A DNA stretch of 29,563 bases from a virus. Position 1 is the stretch's first letter, and every line of letters starts with the position of its first letter. Shown in pieces: positions 8,110 to 14,922 of this stretch. Below the pieces are notes generated by a model. That model ran no database searches, was not told where the DNA came from, and saw only the letters and a program-made list of their open reading frames with translations. The stretch is from positions 1-29,563 of the IMG/VR virus record IMGVR_UViG_3300010403_000174. The stretch is one strand, 5' to 3'. Position numbers and translations under genes: made by a program.

Positions 8110-9074
8110 TCTATTTTGAACTTTCCCTTCCAGTTAGAAGCACACACAACAGTATCACAAAGCGATCTGCATTTCCATGCTCCACGATTGTTAAATTCTT
8201 CATTACTTCTGACTATACGATCAATCCATTCGGTTGATTCTATTTCGCGAATTTTATTTGCCGTCCATTTTTCTGTTTTGGCATCTTCTTCCGCTGTAAA
8301 AGCAAGAGTAATGGGCGAAGCTGTAAAATAATCAAATGTCAGAATAATATTTTTGTATTTATATCCTTTGTTGTTTACGTCTTCTATGAATTCTTTACGA
8401 GCAGCCATTGAATATATTTTAACTTGAACATCTTCACAGCATTCTTTATAATCTTGTGTCCATCCACCAGTCTTATAATCTATGATATGAATTGTCTCTG
8501 GATCTTCTTCTATTACAAGATCCATAATACCAATAATGGGCACATCAGAACCATTGGCTTTTACTTCAAATGAATATTCTGTTCCAATTGGTGTGCCGTT
8601 AGAATCTCGCAACATTTTGTCCCATATGCCATTTCGATATCTTTTAATTGTTGTCTCTAACATACTAACTGAAGTATCAAATAATTCTTTAGGACAACCC
8701 TTAAGAGCATCCAATGGATCCAATGATATTGCACAATGATCATTTTGTTTATATGGACAAGTATCGCAACGTGGTTTTTTTTCTTGAAAGTCTCCTGGCT
8801 TGGCCCAAATCAAAGGAGACTTCATTATCTCCTTTTCGCCTTTTCTATCTAATGTTTCAAGCTTTCCAGCATATCCAGTATATAGACGCTTCATCCAATC
8901 AGTGTCTACTTTATTTGCAAGATTTTCTAGAATATCATGTAATAAAGAGCCGTGTGCCGCACCCCAATTAGATTTCAATTCAATATTGGGACAATGATAA
9001 GTTAGCCAGTATTTGAATTTACACATATCAAATGTCTTGATACGTGACGGTGAACATGTCTTTAGTTTCAGCAT
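8106..9074 (-). CDS. RecB/Cas4-like PD-(D/E)XK nuclease with cysteine clusters
   Basis: A 322-aa nuclease of the PD-(D/E)XK superfamily. It opens SPSRIKTFDMCKFKYWL (8-24), typical of RecB/AddB/Cas4 nuclease domains. H46 in GSLLHDILE, D185 in GIMDLV, D199 and K201 in IIDYKTGG, and Q217 with Y221 in QVKIY give the full metal-binding and catalytic set. C18 plus C302, C306 and C311 at the C-terminus match the one-plus-three cysteine layout that holds an iron-sulfur cluster in AddB and Cas4. A second group (C103, C106, C114, C127) sits in an insertion. It overlaps the primase by seven bases and clpP by four. It probably processes DNA ends for recombination together with RecA. No cas1, cas2 or CRISPR repeat lies nearby, so I do not call it Cas4. 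Confidence 0.87.
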   Translation of the reverse strand: MLKLKTCSPSRIKTFDMCKFKYWLTYHCPNIELKSNWGAAHGSLLHDILENLANKVDTDWMKRLYTGYAGKLETLDRKGEKEIMKSPLIWAKPGDFQEKKPRCDTCPYKQNDHCAISLDPLDALKGCPKELFDTSVSMLETTIKRYRNGIWDKMLRDSNGTPIGTEYSFEVKANGSDVPIIGIMDLVIEEDPETIHIIDYKTGGWTQDYKECCEDVQVKIYSMAARKEFIEDVNNKGYKYKNIILTFDYFTASPITLAFTAEEDAKTEKWTANKIREIESTEWIDRIVRSNEEFNNRGAWKCRSLCDTVVCASNWKGKFKIE

Positions 9075-10141
9075 CCTACGCCTTTAAAAAGTGACTGTAA
9101 TTGTTCTGTTGATAATTCACCACAATCATGGCCTGGAATATTTACTCTATGGACATTGAATATATCACCAACTATAAGCTCAACTCTTTTGAATCCATCT
9201 TCACCAGCTTTGAGTTTCTTGGGGCCTCGTTCTTCGTCATTGTCATATGCCACATGAAGATCTGTTACTCCATACTTTACAAGCAAGGTTCTATGGTTTG
9301 CAGAAAATTTAGTTCCAAGTGTTGCAACCCAATTATGTATACCTGCCATTTCCAACTTCATTCCATCGAGCGGACCCTCTACAATAATCATACTCTTATT
9401 TTGTCCAAGACGATATTTCGATCTATTGAGATTAAACAATATCGATCCCGTCAATAAATCGCCACGTCTTGGCCATTGATTAAAGTATCTTCCATGAATC
9501 CATTTTGTGAATTGCAATCCCTTGTCTTCAAAATAACTTTTAGGATGAATTGTTCTTCCTGTATAACCAACTAAAAATCCTTCATGATCTCTAATTGGAA
9601 ACACAACTCGATCATGCATAAATGTTCCTAAACGCTGCCAAAGACCAACTTGATAATCACGTAATACTTCTTTGCTAAATCCTCTTTGAATAAGATATTC
9701 TGGATCCATTTGTAAGAATTTCAATTGCTCTTCTTTTAATGGCTCATGTGTATGTAAAACAGTGCCACGAGATTGAATCTCTAATGGTAATGTATCTGTT
9801 GAAACATCTACGTTTTTTTCTTCAAGACGTTCATAAATCCATTTGCCAGTGTCTTTGAAATTGGTTCCAAGAACACTACTTACCAATCCAAATATATCAT
9901 TGCCACGAGCATCTTCGCAATGATGTGTCCAACATACCCATTTTCCAATATCTGGACGCCAACTAAATGCAGTATAATTATTTCTATCACCACCATGTTG
10001 TTTGCATGGGCAAATGGATTGAATAAGTCCGTCGCCACGATCAGTATAACTAATCGCCAATTTGTCCAATAAATAAGTGATGTTTCGATTGGCGTGATTT
10101 TTCAACGCCTTCTTTTCATCATCACTCATCTTTGTCGTCAT
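9068..10141 (-). CDS. dnaG: DNA primase (DnaG-type, zinc finger plus Toprim)
   Basis: A 357-aa primase that would lay RNA primers at the fork. The N-terminal CHC2-type zinc-binding region has C44, C46 and H49, then C70 and the HHC at 73-75 (VCWTHHC). The middle resembles the RNA polymerase domain (HDRVVFPIRDHEGFLVGYTGR, split at about 176-196). The Toprim core follows with E255 in VEGPLDGMKLEMAG and D300/D302 in AYDNDEERG. Bacterial DnaG is near 580 aa; the C-terminal helicase-binding domain is absent, so contact with the helicase must differ. I chose ATG 10141 because AAGGGG stands seven bases upstream (10149-10154). An ATG at 10168 would overlap the helicase gene further, and one at 10129 lacks such a site. 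It follows the helicase gene with a 20-nt overlap. Confidence 0.92.
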   Translation of the reverse strand: MTTKMSDDEKKALKNHANRNITYLLDKLAISYTDRGDGLIQSICPCKQHGGDRNNYTAFSWRPDIGKWVCWTHHCEDARGNDIFGLVSSVLGTNFKDTGKWIYERLEEKNVDVSTDTLPLEIQSRGTVLHTHEPLKEEQLKFLQMDPEYLIQRGFSKEVLRDYQVGLWQRLGTFMHDRVVFPIRDHEGFLVGYTGRTIHPKSYFEDKGLQFTKWIHGRYFNQWPRRGDLLTGSILFNLNRSKYRLGQNKSMIIVEGPLDGMKLEMAGIHNWVATLGTKFSANHRTLLVKYGVTDLHVAYDNDEERGPKKLKAGEDGFKRVELIVGDIFNVHRVNIPGHDCGELSTEQLQSLFKGVGC

Positions 10142-11603
10142 CTTTTTTCCCCTTTTTATAAGCTTCAAGTCTCTTTTGTTTTTCTTCGTTGAAATTTATA
10201 TTGCTTATTCCAAGCTCTTTAAATTCGCCACAACTTAAATCAGTCTCGAAATTAATATGCCCAATTGGTGTACCCGCACCATAACGGGTAACAAATACTC
10301 GAATAAAGTGACTGCCAGTGCCATCAAACGCTCTTTCATCATCTGATTTCCTCTTTAGATAACTAACAGATGTAGCATTTTCACTAATGCGTTTTCCACC
10401 AGCAACACAATGAATACCATCATCTACTTCGTTATTTGTTTGACCAAATGCCAAGCATGGAACATTATACATACGCATAGTATCATGAAGCATACCAACA
10501 TTAATACCATGCATTTGCCATTCAGCTATATTACGATTTGCCTTTAAATCTGTTATTGTTGCTAGCTTAATATAATCGTATACAATTAAACATTGTGCAT
10601 TCTTTGTTGTACGATCAGGCTTAACATCCTTTAGAAGCCAACGACGAAGATGTGGTATTACAGCAGACACGTCCATTCCAGAAATAGATTGATATGTAAT
10701 TGGTAATGCAGATACACGCTCTCTAAGTTCTGGATCGCGAAGACGGCGACCACATTCTTGAATATGTGCAATCTGTTGTTCGTCCGTAACTCCATGTTGT
10801 CGCAATTGATCCGGTGTCATACGCCAGAATCCAGTTTCAATATATTGAAATGGTACACGAGTCATCATTGCAGCAATACGAATCATCTGATCATTTTTAT
10901 TAAGCTCGCTATCTAATAATAAAACTGGAAGCTTTCTACGTGCAGCATTTAATGCAGCACGCAAAGCAAATTGCGATTTTCCAGCTTTAGCAGTAGCAAC
11001 AACCAATGTAAGCGAACCATTTCTGAATTGACCAACGCGATCTTGCCATACTGGATAACCAAGATCAATACCAAGATTACCAGGATCGGAAGCAAGATCA
11101 TCTATAAATTCCCAAATACCTTTAGTTAATTGAATGGGTGCATTACGACCACGATCAAGAGTATTAACTTGACTAATTACGGCATCTTCAACTTTACCAA
11201 TCATTATAGATAATGGGTCGGCTGTTGATGCTAGATAATTTGATGTTTCTTCAAATGCCTTCTTATAATTGTCCTTGAGTGTTTGCCGTTTTATTTCTAG
11301 GAAATGTTCTGAAAGCTCATGCTCTCCAATCTTTTCCTGTAATAATTCATCTATCCATTGACCGTCTCTTGTGGCAGAGAGATAGTTTTGATGACCAAGT
11401 GCTTTAGCTTCAGCAATCAGTTTTGCTTTAGTAATTGTACTAACTTCCTTGTTCATCACCAAGGAACGAACAGCTTCAAATGTTATTTTTGTAGCGGAAT
11501 GCTGAAAATCTTCATCTGTTAGGAAATCAAGATAATCAAACAGCTTGGTTGGATTAGCAATGATGCCAGCCAAGAATACTTTTTCTGCTGCAATATTAGC
11601 CAT
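10122..11603 (-). CDS. dnaB: Replicative DNA helicase, DnaB-type
   Basis: A 493-aa hexameric-type helicase that would unwind the fork ahead of the polymerase. The N-terminal 120 residues resemble the DnaB N-domain (EKVFLAGIIANPTKLFDYL). The RecA-like motor starts near residue 185. Walker A is ATAKAGKS (203-210), E233 in LLDSEL is the likely catalytic glutamate, and Walker B is CLIVYDYIKL (338-347). LAFGQTNNEVD (384-394) is the glutamine sensor of motif H3, and RYGAG (440-444) may carry an arginine finger. The C-terminus is a charged KKGKKDDDKDE tail. The start overlaps the nuclease stop by eight bases (ATGGCTAA). Together with the downstream primase it forms the expected helicase-primase pair, encoded separately rather than fused as in T7. 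No separate loader is evident in the window. Confidence 0.94.
   Translation of the reverse strand: MANIAAEKVFLAGIIANPTKLFDYLDFLTDEDFQHSATKITFEAVRSLVMNKEVSTITKAKLIAEAKALGHQNYLSATRDGQWIDELLQEKIGEHELSEHFLEIKRQTLKDNYKKAFEETSNYLASTADPLSIMIGKVEDAVISQVNTLDRGRNAPIQLTKGIWEFIDDLASDPGNLGIDLGYPVWQDRVGQFRNGSLTLVVATAKAGKSQFALRAALNAARRKLPVLLLDSELNKNDQMIRIAAMMTRVPFQYIETGFWRMTPDQLRQHGVTDEQQIAHIQECGRRLRDPELRERVSALPITYQSISGMDVSAVIPHLRRWLLKDVKPDRTTKNAQCLIVYDYIKLATITDLKANRNIAEWQMHGINVGMLHDTMRMYNVPCLAFGQTNNEVDDGIHCVAGGKRISENATSVSYLKRKSDDERAFDGTGSHFIRVFVTRYGAGTPIGHINFETDLSCGEFKELGISNINFNEEKQKRLEAYKKGKKDDDKDE
10149..10154 (-). promoter_or_regulatory. Ribosome binding site that sets the primase start
   Basis: AAGGGG followed by AAAAAAG and ATG at 10141. 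It lies inside the end of the dnaB-like gene, and favours this start over ATG codons at 10168 and 10129. Confidence 0.6.
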
Positions 11604-12021
11604 TATCGTCTCTATGTTTTTGAATCAAATCACGAAGCTGATCAGTAGAAACAATATCACGAACTTCAATTAAAACAATGTCATTGATATCACACCATTG
11701 ACGCTTACGTTCATCGCGTACTTTTGATTTTTCAAATCCACTCTTGTCTCCATGAAAAAACTTATTAAATTCGTCATGTTGTGTTCCCTGAAATTCAAAC
11801 GCCAAATTATGGTGTGGTAAATAAAAATCTACAAATAGTCTTTCTTCTGGAATACCAAATTCCTCAAGAATAAGAGTTTGCATACCATATATAGATTTTA
11901 ACATACGTCCTAGATTATACTGGCCAATAGATTTTGATTGTGATCTTGACCGCATAGGAAATCGACTTGGCAAAATCTCTAATCTAATTTCTCTATTATT
12001 CAGCGTCTTGAATTTCATCAA
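11596..12021 (-). CDS. VSR-like endonuclease-fold protein
   Basis: A 141-aa protein with the compact restriction-endonuclease-like core of VSR/EDxHD-type enzymes. D65 lies in FVDFYLPHHN, E76 and Q78 in AFEFQGTQH with H82, and then a basic stretch KVRDERKRQWC (100-110) precedes a strand with IVLIEV. Proteins of this pattern include VSR mismatch nicking enzymes and some free-standing homing endonucleases. Here it sits between recA and the helicase with overlapping ends (26 nt with recA, 8 nt with the helicase), so a stable role in recombination or repair, such as nicking or branch cleavage, is more likely than a recent homing insertion. Two adjacent ATG codons (12021, 12018) could start it, without a strong Shine-Dalgarno. 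Fold fairly sure, substrate unknown. Confidence 0.75.
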   Translation of the reverse strand: MMKFKTLNNREIRLEILPSRFPMRSRSQSKSIGQYNLGRMLKSIYGMQTLILEEFGIPEERLFVDFYLPHHNLAFEFQGTQHDEFNKFFHGDKSGFEKSKVRDERKRQWCDINDIVLIEVRDIVSTDQLRDLIQKHRDDNG

Positions 12022-13165
12022 ATGTACCAGTGGTATCTTGATTATTTGCTTTTAGAATCTTAGATAGCTCTTCTTCAAGTTTTGCAGTCAATACAGGATC
12101 AAGTAATAGTTTACGAGACGCATTGAATTGACTCATCCATGCACCATCAATCTCGCCATCTTTCTTTGCAAATTCAACAGAGGCTCTATCAAGTTTAGGC
12201 AGATATACTTGCTTACCCCCTTTACCACCAAGCTTCAAAACTCCAAAATTACAACACTGAATAATGATTTCTTGTTCTCTAAATATACCATTCTTGAAAA
12301 GAAGCGGAAAGGCATTTTCGGTACCTTCGGGTGCAAACTTATTTTTTATGATCTTATAATTGATTAACTTGCCAATAATCTCGCCGTCCGCAAGAGTAAT
12401 CATATCTGCTTTTGTAGGAGTCTTGAGACGTAAACGTTGCGTCGCATAAAATCTAACAGCTTTACCACCTGGGGTTTCTGCTGGATCACCATACATAGTA
12501 ATCTTGTCACGAAGCTGATTGATAAAAATCAAACATACGCTATTTGCTTCTGCAATACCAACGAGTTTTCGCATTGCATCTGACATAAGCTTGCCATGAT
12601 TACCAACTCTATTTTCACCAATCTCTCCTGATAGAACCGTTTCTGGTTGAGCAGCATCAATAGAATCTAATACTCCTATACCATGAGGAACCATGGCTGC
12701 AAATTGTTTCAAGGCTTCCAATGCCTGTTCACCTGTGGTTGCATTAACAATCCATAAACGACATCCCTTTTTGTTTTCAACAGCATCATCAATGAATGGC
12801 TTTAAAGTGCGAATTGTTCTCATGAGAGAAACGTTTAAGCTCTTTTCCATATTGACAAAAAGTGCTATCTTGTTGGAATCCGAAGACAATGCCTTACCAA
12901 TAACTTCAAGAGCAAGTGTTGTCTTTCCAGTTCCTTCGCCACCAAAGATTTCAATTATGCGTCCTTCTGGAAATGGAACCACTAGATCATAATCAAGCAT
13001 ATGAGATCCGCTCTTATTTGAATCTGGATCTTTCATTGTATTCGCTTCAAATACACGAACACCTTTTTCTTCATCTGTAAGTTCACCACTAAAAAATCCA
13101 AACGTTACGGCTTCGGTATTCTTAGGTTGTTCTTCTGCTTGTTTTTCAATCTTGGATTTCGCCAC
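11996..13165 (-). CDS. recA: RecA-family recombinase
   Basis: A 389-aa RecA homologue that would pair homologous DNA for repair and recombination-dependent replication. Walker A is GGEGTGKT (75-82), the catalytic glutamate E107 is in VNMEKSLN, Walker B is IGVLDSID (163-170), and the L2 DNA-binding region runs from INQLRDKI (215-222) through ETPGGKAVRFYATQRLRL (230-247). The first 45 residues are variable and partly charged. The C-terminus (about 350-389) is acidic, as in bacterial RecA. The start is GTG at 13165, set by AAGGGAG seven bases upstream inside the preceding gene, and the overlap is 20 nt. No LexA-like repressor is in the window. The next gene is a VSR-like nuclease, so the two may act together. 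Confidence 0.95.
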   Translation of the reverse strand: MAKSKIEKQAEEQPKNTEAVTFGFFSGELTDEEKGVRVFEANTMKDPDSNKSGSHMLDYDLVVPFPEGRIIEIFGGEGTGKTTLALEVIGKALSSDSNKIALFVNMEKSLNVSLMRTIRTLKPFIDDAVENKKGCRLWIVNATTGEQALEALKQFAAMVPHGIGVLDSIDAAQPETVLSGEIGENRVGNHGKLMSDAMRKLVGIAEANSVCLIFINQLRDKITMYGDPAETPGGKAVRFYATQRLRLKTPTKADMITLADGEIIGKLINYKIIKNKFAPEGTENAFPLLFKNGIFREQEIIIQCCNFGVLKLGGKGGKQVYLPKLDRASVEFAKKDGEIDGAWMSQFNASRKLLLDPVLTAKLEEELSKILKANNQDTTGTFDEIQDAE

Positions 13166-13583
13166 GTTCTAGCTCCCTTAAAAAGGTAAGTAATGTCTTA
13201 GGTTTTTCTTGTTTGTAAGTTGCTTTTTCAAGCCCAATTTTTATAGCTTCTCTACGTTTGTCTGAATAGAGTCTACATACTTCGTTGATATTATATCGCT
13301 TGAAAAGTTTACGTGCTACAACGGCCATCTTTGCAAATTCTGGTGAACTTATATGCTGCGTATGGCACTTGTAGATATAAAATGCTAATTGTTCAGATGA
13401 TAGACCAAATGATGATCCCATTAAACGCTTTAAAGCCGAAACTAACTTACCCCATTCTTTTCCATTTTCTCCACGCCATGGAAATATATCGGTAGCAAGA
13501 TCTCTATTAAGCCATATCATTTCGGCCAAAATATTGGCTTCATCATGTTCAATATCGGGAGTTGTGATTGATTTGAACTTCAT
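13146..13583 (-). CDS. Hypothetical protein (145 aa), upstream of recA
   Basis: I do not recognise the family. The protein looks mainly alpha-helical, with a tryptophan-containing block NRDLATDIFPWRGENGKEWG (26-45), a middle helix AKMAVVARKLFKRYN (84-98), and a basic C-terminal half (SDKRREAIKIGLEKATYKQ). It has no membrane segment or cysteine cluster. It overlaps the 151-aa gene by four bases (ATGA) and recA by 20, so it belongs to the replication/recombination operon as its second gene. The position is compatible with a DNA-binding or recombination-mediator role, but nothing in the residues proves it. Confidence 0.65.
   Translation of the reverse strand: MKFKSITTPDIEHDEANILAEMIWLNRDLATDIFPWRGENGKEWGKLVSALKRLMGSSFGLSSEQLAFYIYKCHTQHISSPEFAKMAVVARKLFKRYNINEVCRLYSDKRREAIKIGLEKATYKQEKPKTLLTFLRELERGEIQD
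13173..13179 (-). promoter_or_regulatory. Strong ribosome binding site for recA (GTG start)
   Basis: AAGGGAG, then CTAGAAC (7 nt), then GTG at 13165. It lies within the 3' end of the upstream 145-aa gene and decides a non-ATG start for recA, suggesting recA is translated independently of the upstream gene. Confidence 0.65.
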
Positions 13584-14035
13584 ACTGCATCATTGATAAT
13601 ACAGGCAAGATTGCCTTCTTCGTATTGCTTTATTTCATAGCTAACATTGCCGATATGATCTATCCATGTAACATGGATTTCGCGGCCCTTCACAATACCT
13701 ATACCGCTCCATGAAACTTGACCTATTTCACCAGCATTAAATAATGCACCGGCCTTTTTAGAATGCCAATATCCATTAATTTGTGGACTGCCAAAATCAT
13801 CCTTATAAGGTATAAGGACGACACGATGACCATAGGCTTCAAGTCTAAGATTAGTAAGTCTAAGATTATGTATCTCTACATACTCTTTAAGACGAAGCCA
13901 TGCAGATTTATAGCCCGGTGTAACATCTTCAAATACGGTTGTTCCATCTGAAAGAGACGCAATCCAACGAGTGGCTAACGGGTCTTTGTTAGGATTAGGA
14001 ACAAATGGATGTTTTGAACTAAATGCAAGTGTCAT
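13580..14035 (-). CDS. Hypothetical phage protein (151 aa), first gene of the replication operon
   Basis: The first gene after the 14118-14142 terminator, so probably the first product of the leftward replication transcript. The pattern RWIASLSDGTTVFEDVTPG, then SAWLRLKEYV and LRLTNLRLEAYGHRVVLIP (residues 23-76), resembles a small hypothetical family I have seen in large phages (SDG, then SAW-RL--Y, then an R-H-V-L-P block), of unknown function. The C-terminal half is beta-rich with several tryptophans and the strand REIHVTWIDHIGNVSYEI. No strong Shine-Dalgarno precedes ATG 14035. Its stop overlaps the next start (ATGA). The family resemblance is from memory and is uncertain. Confidence 0.65.
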   Translation of the reverse strand: MTLAFSSKHPFVPNPNKDPLATRWIASLSDGTTVFEDVTPGYKSAWLRLKEYVEIHNLRLTNLRLEAYGHRVVLIPYKDDFGSPQINGYWHSKKAGALFNAGEIGQVSWSGIGIVKGREIHVTWIDHIGNVSYEIKQYEEGNLACIINDAV

Positions 14036-14081
14036 GTTTGATCATATCCGCAGGTGATATCAGCACGGCGGTTGACACTTC

Positions 14082-14090
14082 ATTATGACA
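14082..14090 (-). promoter_or_regulatory. Candidate extended -10 promoter for the replication operon
   Basis: On the minus strand TGTCATAAT reads as TG-n followed by a five-of-six match to TATAAT, about 47 nt upstream of ATG 14035 and directly after the terminator. No good -35 box is visible 16-18 nt upstream. This is the only stretch between the terminator and a 14-kb overlapping gene chain, so a promoter is expected here. The exact site is a guess. Confidence 0.35.
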
Positions 14091-14110
14091 AGACTCTATG
14101 AAAGTGGCGG

Positions 14111-14142
14111 AAAAAACTGAGGGCGGCATATAGCCGCCCTCA
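14111..14142 (-). terminator. Rho-independent terminator after the virion module
   Basis: A perfect 10-bp stem, TGAGGGCGGC with GCCGCCCTCA (14118-14127 and 14133-14142), closes a 5-nt loop. On the minus strand it is followed by GTTTTTT (T run at 14111-14116). It begins 24 nt after the stop of the 219-aa gene and separates the virion genes from the replication operon. Confidence 0.92.
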
Positions 14143-14165
14143 TACACCCTAACCTCTTGTATCTA

Positions 14166-14825
14166 TCATAGATATTCAAGTTGTAGATAGTAGGCAAAGT
14201 TAATCTTGCGTCCTGCGGCAGTTGGAGTTCCACTTACAATCAAATGGAAGTCATGTACGTGAGCAGTCCCATTTTGTGCATTCAAAGACAATGCAGATCC
14301 GCTACTATCAATATTTTGCCAAGATGAATTTCCAGCAAATCCTTGAGTGTCTGGAAGTTGGGCAGCTTTAATAGTAATACCCGTATTTACCAAATCACTA
14401 ATATTTGGAGCACCAGAACCGGCTATCAAATTAATAGCACGAAATGTGGCATTCTGGGTAATGACGGCTGAGCCATTGGGCTCGGTAAATCTACATAATA
14501 GAGTACCAGAATTTTGAGGAATATTAGCCAATCCTGCTGTAAATGAAACACCTGAAACACTGGCTGTACTTGCACCAGTAAATTTGACATTGATCATAGT
14601 GCCAAAATCAACACCAGTTTCATCACAACGATGTGTACGGTCTTGATATTGTCCAACTATAACAGCACTAGTGGGGGCACCATTTGATCCAAAAAATCCC
14701 ATACGATTGGGATTATTTGTAGCACCAGCTTCCAAATTGAAAATTTCAAGATTAGGAGTAGCACGTCCTGCTGGAGTACCTCCCATTGCTCCTGAGCATG
14801 CAAAAAAACGAATTCCACTTACCAT
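14166..14825 (-). CDS. Putative structural (tail/decoration) protein, 219 aa
   Basis: The last gene of the virion module, beta-rich, with many Gly, Ser, Thr and Asn residues and no signal peptide or transmembrane segment. It carries seven Ser-Gly dipeptides in 219 residues, the bias shared by the other virion proteins here. Its C-terminus FAYYLQLEYL (210-219) follows the same alternating aromatic/hydrophobic pattern as the ends of the 186-aa and 213-aa proteins, so it may be a distant relative. ATG 14825 is preceded by GGGA seven bases upstream. A TTTAGTGTA-type motif lies 84 nt upstream and a strong terminator follows, so it can be made from its own transcript. It is probably a small tail or fibre-associated protein; the exact function is unknown. 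Confidence 0.68.
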   Translation of the reverse strand: MVSGIRFFACSGAMGGTPAGRATPNLEIFNLEAGATNNPNRMGFFGSNGAPTSAVIVGQYQDRTHRCDETGVDFGTMINVKFTGASTASVSGVSFTAGLANIPQNSGTLLCRFTEPNGSAVITQNATFRAINLIAGSGAPNISDLVNTGITIKAAQLPDTQGFAGNSSWQNIDSSGSALSLNAQNGTAHVHDFHLIVSGTPTAAGRKINFAYYLQLEYL

Positions 14826-14909
14826 AGTTTTATCCCATCAAACGTGGGCAACTATCCCCAATGGAGAACGTCTAACCCATACTGCTATGGCAAAATACCA
14901 ACGCACGTA

Positions 14910-14922
14910 GAAATACACTAAA
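14910..14922 (-). promoter_or_regulatory. Candidate phage promoter motif, copy A (TTTAGTGTATTTC)
   Basis: The minus strand reads TTTAGTGTATTTC, sharing TTTAGTGTA exactly with copies at 25658-25670 and 25963-25974. It contains the TAG stop of the 699-aa gene (14918-14920) and lies 84 nt upstream of the 219-aa gene. The repeated intergenic position suggests a phage-specific promoter or RNA processing site. Confidence 0.5.

Noticed and set aside
8106-9074. Calling the PD-(D/E)XK nuclease Cas4
   Set aside because: The motifs are shared with RecB/AddB-type nucleases and there is no cas1, cas2 or CRISPR array nearby.
9128-9457. Plus-strand open frame of 109 codons inside the primase gene
   Set aside because: Antisense to the conserved Toprim region; no independent support.
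14072-14102. Perfect TTGACA on the plus strand as a rightward promoter
   Set aside because: No matching -10 box at 16-18 nt, and transcription from it would be antisense to every gene to its right.
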